From JANXVV01 sp038230975 (GTDB taxonomy: Bacteria; Planctomycetota; Phycisphaerae; Tepidisphaerales; Tepidisphaeraceae), in the NCBI GenBank assembly GCA_038230975.1, contig JBBRMF010000197.1, positions 1-9,646 of the forward strand: a stretch of DNA of 9,646 bases. The letters run 5' to 3'. Positions 5,861 through 9,646 of the stretch are shown here, piece after piece. How positions within the stretch are numbered: position 1 is the stretch's first letter; the number at the start of each line of letters is the position of its first letter. The notes below the pieces were generated by a model. The model saw only the letters and a list, made by a program, of their open reading frames with translations. It made no database searches and was not told where the DNA came from. The position numbers and the translations under genes were made by a program.

Positions 5861-6940
5861 CTATTTCGAAGTTGCGGCAGTCAATGATTTAATTTCTTCG
5901 TACTTCAAGACGCGCTTGAAGTTCGAGTGCGGCTTGCCGTCGACTTCCATGTAGGCAGAGATAAACAGGTTCAAGCGCGGCCCCTCCTGGCGCGGGCAGA
6001 GTTCCAGGTCACGACCTTCGATGAAGCGAATTCTGCGTTCATCGAGACCGCTGAAATAGAAATCGCGCTTGGTCGGGTTGGTGTTTGCCGCCGCCAAGTC
6101 TGCTGGAATCCAACCATAGTTCGGAACGAAGTATTCAATCCAGCATCGGTATCCCGGGTCCATTTCCTTACCTTCGTTGGCCGGTTTCAAAAGCGATCCG
6201 AATTGCAGTCGCGTCGGAATGCCCTTTGAGCGAGCCATTGCAATGAATAGTGAATGCATGTCGGTGCAGGAGCCCCCTTTTTGCGAAATACAATAGGCTG
6301 CCGAGCCTTTACCGGAAGACTTAGGGGCGTTGGGGCGCGAATAATGGTTCGTGTTGTCGACGACCCAGTCAAAGAGCAATCTCGCCTGCCGCACTTCGTT
6401 TTGTTCCTGACCGCAAATCTTGTTGGCTAATTCTATGATATCCGCGGTGACCTCCATGTTGGGAACATCGCGGCGCAATTCCGAGGCAAACTGCAGGCGA
6501 TGTCGATCGGTTAGTTCGCCTGCCCGTGCCGGATCGGGCGCAATTGAAATGGCGGATCGACGAATCAAGAAGTCCGTAGAGATTCGAGTCGATTCACCCG
6601 GCTGGTTCACTTCAGCGTAAAGATATCGGTGGCCGTAACACGCATCGCGGGTGAATCGGAAGTTTTCCGGAGCTTCCTTCACGGTCAGATCAAGCACTTT
6701 TTGCGAGGCATCGTCATCGGGGAGCCAGAACCAGACGCGTAGAACTTTTGCGTCTTTGGCGACGTTGGTTACGTCCAGTGAATGAGTGACGTGAAAAGTC
6801 GCCGATGCCGTTGATAAAACCGCGGCTGCGGGCAACGGTGTATTGGCTACTAATTCGGCGGCACTCAATGGTGCCATGCCGCACAGTATGAAGATTCCCA
6901 GGAGACAGGATTTCACGAAATGGCAGAAAAATTGATTCAT
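5861..6940 (-). CDS. Exported transglutaminase-like protein with the catalytic His replaced by Arg
   Basis: A 359-aa protein with a signal peptide (hydrophobic core at about 8-22, probable cleavage after LSA near residue 27 or 28), so it is probably extracytoplasmic. The transglutaminase-core region runs from about 185 to 285: GGSCTDMHSLF with Cys225, RSKGIPTR at 238-244, and YRCWIEYFVPNYGWIPAD (264-281) with Asp281. Related proteins have HCW or HAW where this one has RCW, so the His of the Cys-His-Asp triad is Arg265 (codon CGA). The region after the core (FYFSGLDERRIRF, EGRDLEL) follows the normal pattern of this subfamily. The start at 6940 has GAGGG about seven bases upstream. Members act as proteases, amidases or crosslinkers; this one may have lost catalysis and serve as a binding protein. 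No clear link to the halogenases. Confidence 0.88.
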   Translation of the reverse strand: MNQFFCHFVKSCLLGIFILCGMAPLSAAELVANTPLPAAAVLSTASATFHVTHSLDVTNVAKDAKVLRVWFWLPDDDASQKVLDLTVKEAPENFRFTRDACYGHRYLYAEVNQPGESTRISTDFLIRRSAISIAPDPARAGELTDRHRLQFASELRRDVPNMEVTADIIELANKICGQEQNEVRQARLLFDWVVDNTNHYSRPNAPKSSGKGSAAYCISQKGGSCTDMHSLFIAMARSKGIPTRLQFGSLLKPANEGKEMDPGYRCWIEYFVPNYGWIPADLAAANTNPTKRDFYFSGLDERRIRFIEGRDLELCPRQEGPRLNLFISAYMEVDGKPHSNFKRVLKYEEIKSLTAATSK

Positions 6941-7000
6941 CGACTTACCCTCGCTTTAAGCTTTTTGGAACAGAAAACTGGACCTATTCAAGCCGAAAGA

Positions 7001-7026
7001 AAATCTCATGCGCATACGCGCAGTGA
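7001..7026 (-). terminator. Moderate terminator after the 163-aa gene
   Basis: TGCGC (7009-7013) and GCGCA (7018-7022) pair around a 4-nt loop, and TCA/TGA extends the stem with a one-base bulge. On the minus strand the hairpin is followed closely by ATTTTCTTTC, which is T-rich but interrupted. It lies about 80 nt after the stop codon of the 163-aa gene and about 65 nt before the transglutaminase-like start, so those two genes may be separate transcripts. Confidence 0.4.
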
Positions 7027-7105
7027 CGAAAGATCCTTCTAACTTGGACGAAGAGGAATGGTGAACGCCATGCAGACACGGCGATCACGCGCGGAGAGGA
7101 AGGGA

Positions 7106-7597
7106 CTACTTCTTGGGAGGGGGATCAAGAAGCAGCAGATGCGATTCAGAGAGGAATGTAAAGTCTTCAACCGCACAATGATCCGTGGAATCAAATGCAG
7201 ACACCTGATCAACAGGTATGGGTGCCGCTTCGAAAGTCGGTGATGATGGGGCAAGTAATGGAATGGTCTGGCTTGATTGACCGTTTCTGCATTGCGGTCC
7301 GTTGCAAGGGTAGGAACGGTCGGTCGTGTTTTTGCCGACCATCGAGTGCTCAGCCATCATTTCCGCGTTGGGCTTCACCGAATCTACATAGTATCCGCAA
7401 CTGGCTTCTGCCTTGGGAGCGGAAAGGGCTGCAAACAACATAAAAGCAGCGATAACACCGAAACGCAAAGTCCATGGTTCCCCGGTTTTTACAGGGAATG
7501 TCTTTTTCAAAGATGATCGTTTCGCCGTGTACATAGATGCGTTGCGTGCCCGGAAAATGCGAAGCCACTGCTTCGATTTCATAATATAACGGGTCAT
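7106..7597 (-). CDS. Small exported Cys-containing protein of unknown function
   Basis: A 163-aa protein with a basic N-terminus, a hydrophobic segment at about 45-60 (FGVIAAFMLFAALSA), and a good signal-peptidase site, AEA-SCGYY, after residue 65. The predicted mature part of about 98 residues is Pro- and Ser-rich and has four cysteines (67, 98, 103, 141), including SCGYYV and PCNGPQC, enough for two disulfides. I do not recognise a named domain; the CGYYV / CxGPxC style recalls short secreted planctomycete proteins. The start is uncertain: the ATG at 7597 has only a weak GGA upstream and gives an unusually long n-region of about 44 residues, whereas a TTG at 7468 would give an ordinary signal peptide. 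The frame is intact and ends with a TAG. Confidence 0.65.
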   Translation of the reverse strand: MTRYIMKSKQWLRIFRARNASMYTAKRSSLKKTFPVKTGEPWTLRFGVIAAFMLFAALSAPKAEASCGYYVDSVKPNAEMMAEHSMVGKNTTDRSYPCNGPQCRNGQSSQTIPLLAPSSPTFEAAPIPVDQVSAFDSTDHCAVEDFTFLSESHLLLLDPPPKK

Positions 7598-7684
7598 TCG
7601 CGAAAATCCAAAGAAAATTTAAGAATTTGCGATGATTTCAACAAAAAATGAAGTGGGGATATGCAATAGCTCAAAATCAGGATG

Positions 7685-7712
7685 AAAAAAGGGCACCCTT
7701 TTCAGGGTGCCC
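7685..7712 (-). terminator. Rho-independent terminator of the 609-aa gene
   Basis: A perfect 9-bp inverted repeat, GGGCACCCT (7691-7699) and AGGGTGCCC (7704-7712), closes a 4-nt loop and can be extended by one A-T pair. On the minus strand it is followed directly by TTTTTT (7685-7690). It starts about 30 nt after the stop codon of the 609-aa gene and separates that gene from everything downstream. Confidence 0.92.
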
Positions 7713-7742
7713 TCTGTCGAATGAATCGGATTTAGTCGCCGT

Positions 7743-9572
7743 TTACGGTGTAAGTGTCGCGGTCGCAGGCTTAATCAAGGCTTTAACGCGCTTGTAGTCA
7801 GCACTCTGCAAGTCTGATTTATAGAAGCGAGATTCCACTTCGCCCGTGTCGGCCACAAGCATGGCTCGATGTTCACTCGAGTTGCCGATTGACCGCAGAT
7901 CAACCAATGTCCACGGGGTCGTTCCGACCGCATCACCCGGTTGAAGTGAAAGCATTTTGGTCTTCCAGTCGCCATCTTCCCAGTAGAAGTACTCGAACTT
8001 CATCTTCGGGTTATTGCCACCGAGGGCGTCGCCCCCTGTTGAGGCAAAGAAGTATTGCTTGCGTGGAGAGACGATCGGTTCAGAGAACGCACTATCGACC
8101 GAGATTGCAAGCTTCTTTTCGTCTGCCGTATTTTTGGCCATGCCCGATGTGGCAAAGAGTGGATTCTTCAGCGAAAGGCGCAACTTGTACTGATAAGTGT
8201 GCCCGGGCTTGGTCGTTTCGTCGTGAGCCCAGATTTCCAGGTCGCCGGCCGTGGTCGGGTCGAACACACCGGCGGGAAGTTCACCGGCATTGGTGGGGAG
8301 GGGATTGGCCGGATTGAGTCCAGTCATTCCGAGATTTCGACCGACACCCCGCCGTGCCCCGCGTGGCAGGGGTGTGTTTGCTGGCGGAACTGCGTCTCGA
8401 CCGCGACGGGTAATTCGGGGATCAGTTGGCGTCGGTGGGGCACCTGAAGCCCCGCCACCGCCTCGCACACCACGACTCGGAATTCGGCCGGGGGTCTGCT
8501 GCTTTCGCGCGTCGGCATCGGCCTTGCGCTTCTCTTCGTCTTCCTTGGTCTTCTGGGCTCTCCATGCAACCCATAGCTTTTTTTCGTCCGGGGTCAGTTT
8601 GCTGATATCCTTCACCGTGGAAGGATCGAATTCCGCAGGTTGACCGGCCAAACCGTTGGGGTCCAAGGCAACTGCCAACATTGATGTGGTTCGCCAGTTG
8701 TCACCCCGCAGCACTTCATAGAAGGCTGGTTGAACGATATCTGCAACTGCCTTTGAGGCGTAATCCAGATAGAGCCCTTCCTGTGGAGAACCAGGAGTCG
8801 GGACCCAAGGGAGCTTTGAAATGTTGCCGAGGTCGGCCACGGTGGTTTCCGGACCCCATTTTCCATCTTGGAGCATTTCCTGGCGAATCAATTCAACGCG
8901 CAAAAACTGTGTGCGAGCGGCTTCGGCTGGAATGCCCGATTTCGTAAACGCCGCCGCAATCTTCTTCATATCCACCTTCGCCATTGCGGTCACCCAGGAG
9001 ACATCCGTCGCTTTCAGCACGACGGGTTTGGCGGTTGGGTCGCTCGGATCCTGAAACACTTTCTGAGTCAGGTCGGCAGGATTGATCACTGCTTTGGGGT
9101 CGGCTTTGCTCACAATCGACAAGCCCATTGTGACACCCTTGAACACAAGCGTATCGGCGGTCAATTCCGGCAGATCGACCGGCTTCACATCCTCGATCTT
9201 CTTTTCGGGTGTGCTGCTCGCTAAGCTGTGTCCGGTAGCCCACATCGGCTGGGTAGCGAGTGGGGTATAATCATCTAACGACAATTTCTTCTTCAAGGAA
9301 TCCACGTAAGTGAGTTGCTTGGGGAAGATGTCGCTAATTTCAGGCGGAATCTTTCCTCCACCCTTTACTCCACGCTGGAGCTTGACGATAGGCCCTTGCT
9401 CTCCGGCTATGTAATCATCGACTTCGCTCGGACCGTATTTGTTCTGGCCAATAGTCGTGAACGTAGGCGGTGAAAGCCAGTAGGCGTAACCTACCCATAA
9501 AACCCAAAGCAAGCCCAGACCCAAGGCCAGCCATTCCACGTAACCTTCCACATACTTCATGACTTTTTGCAT
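7743..9572 (-). CDS. Single-pass membrane protein of unknown function with low-complexity linker
   Basis: A 609-aa protein with a short N-terminus, one membrane segment at about 12-34 (rich in Trp, Leu and Gly), and a long non-membrane body, probably outside the cytoplasm. Residues of about 195-345 include a mostly helical region ending in a charged stretch (KTKEDEEKRKADADARK, 341-357). Residues of about 358-412 are a Gly/Arg/Pro-rich, probably disordered linker. The C-terminal part, from about 443, contains EIWAHDETTKPGHTYQYKLRL, loosely like a fibronectin-III or other beta-sandwich strand pattern, followed by NPLF. I recognise no enzyme motif. The start at 9572 has AAGGG about eight bases upstream; Met5 is a possible alternative. 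A single-pass architecture like this is seen in accessory proteins of pilus or secretion systems, but nothing here proves that role. It ends in a strong terminator, so it is probably the last gene of an operon that begins outside the window. Confidence 0.8.
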   Translation of the reverse strand: MQKVMKYVEGYVEWLALGLGLLWVLWVGYAYWLSPPTFTTIGQNKYGPSEVDDYIAGEQGPIVKLQRGVKGGGKIPPEISDIFPKQLTYVDSLKKKLSLDDYTPLATQPMWATGHSLASSTPEKKIEDVKPVDLPELTADTLVFKGVTMGLSIVSKADPKAVINPADLTQKVFQDPSDPTAKPVVLKATDVSWVTAMAKVDMKKIAAAFTKSGIPAEAARTQFLRVELIRQEMLQDGKWGPETTVADLGNISKLPWVPTPGSPQEGLYLDYASKAVADIVQPAFYEVLRGDNWRTTSMLAVALDPNGLAGQPAEFDPSTVKDISKLTPDEKKLWVAWRAQKTKEDEEKRKADADARKQQTPGRIPSRGVRGGGGASGAPPTPTDPRITRRGRDAVPPANTPLPRGARRGVGRNLGMTGLNPANPLPTNAGELPAGVFDPTTAGDLEIWAHDETTKPGHTYQYKLRLSLKNPLFATSGMAKNTADEKKLAISVDSAFSEPIVSPRKQYFFASTGGDALGGNNPKMKFEYFYWEDGDWKTKMLSLQPGDAVGTTPWTLVDLRSIGNSSEHRAMLVADTGEVESRFYKSDLQSADYKRVKALIKPATATLTP

Positions 9573-9646
9573 AAATCACCCTTTCACTGCGGGGTGGCCC
9601 GGACATCGACAGCCGGGTTTCACTCGTTACATCAAGGTCAAATCCA
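9573..9646. other. Right edge upstream of the 609-aa gene
   Basis: Seventy-four bases precede the 609-aa start. One minus-strand frame ends in D-L-T-L-M and a TAA at 9629-9627, which could be the tail of an upstream gene cut by the window edge. The stretch is too short to support a call. No promoter is evident, which fits the 609-aa gene being internal to an operon. Confidence 0.3.

Noticed and set aside
6870..6940. Lipoprotein signal in the transglutaminase-like protein
   Set aside because: The Cys in FILCGMA has Leu just before it, where a lipobox needs Gly, Ala or Ser. An ordinary signal peptide ending in LSA fits better.
7889..9270. Plus-strand open frames opposite the 609-aa gene
   Set aside because: They have shadow composition rich in Arg, Ser, Pro and His, overlap each other, and have no ribosome sites. 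The minus-strand frame has a clear start, a membrane anchor and a terminator.
9415..9646. Minus-strand frame open from the right edge past the 609-aa start
   Set aside because: It overlaps the start of the well-supported 609-aa gene in another frame and has no recognisable motif. Too little sequence is present to call an upstream gene.

Overview
All credible genes lie on the minus strand, so the window is read here from high to low coordinates. The best guess for the host is a planctomycete. Three things suggest this: a membrane-anchored FG-GAP protein with an ASPIC/UnbV C-terminus, a family that is strongly expanded in that phylum; a small secreted protein with a CGYYV...CNGPQC cysteine pattern; and a large single-pass protein with an Arg/Gly/Pro-rich linker that matches no common proteobacterial or firmicute family I know. 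This assignment rests on protein style, not on a marker gene.

Layout in transcription order: a 609-aa single-pass membrane protein of unknown function (9572-7743) ends in a textbook Rho-independent terminator. A 163-aa exported Cys-containing protein (7597-7106) follows, then a signal-peptide-bearing transglutaminase-fold protein that lacks the usual catalytic His (6940-5861). After a strong hairpin comes the central group: a flavin-dependent halogenase (5713-4208), a 67-aa protein made almost entirely of I-x-x-N-Q-x-x heptads (4050-3847), a strong terminator-like hairpin, a second halogenase about 82% identical to the first (3751-2249), and, 52 nt later, a membrane-anchored FG-GAP/ASPIC-UnbV protein (2196-334). 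Bases 1-333 hold no gene that I can support.

The most interesting unit is the halogenase / heptad protein / halogenase sandwich. Both enzymes keep the FAD-binding motif, the catalytic Lys and the catalytic Glu of tryptophan-halogenase-type enzymes, but both differ from the classical enzymes around the WxWxIP motif and the chloride loop. The small protein places Asn at a regular position of a predicted coiled coil, which resembles the N@d pattern of trimeric autotransporter stalks whose Asn layers hold chloride in the core. Such a protein between two chloride-using enzymes suggests a halide-binding or scaffolding partner. This is a hypothesis. The protein has no Trp, Tyr, Phe or Cys, so it is unlikely to be the halogenated substrate. 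An intercistronic terminator after the heptad gene would make it more abundant than the downstream halogenase. No flavin reductase, transporter or scaffold-building enzyme is visible, so the product and the full pathway lie outside the window or cannot be inferred.
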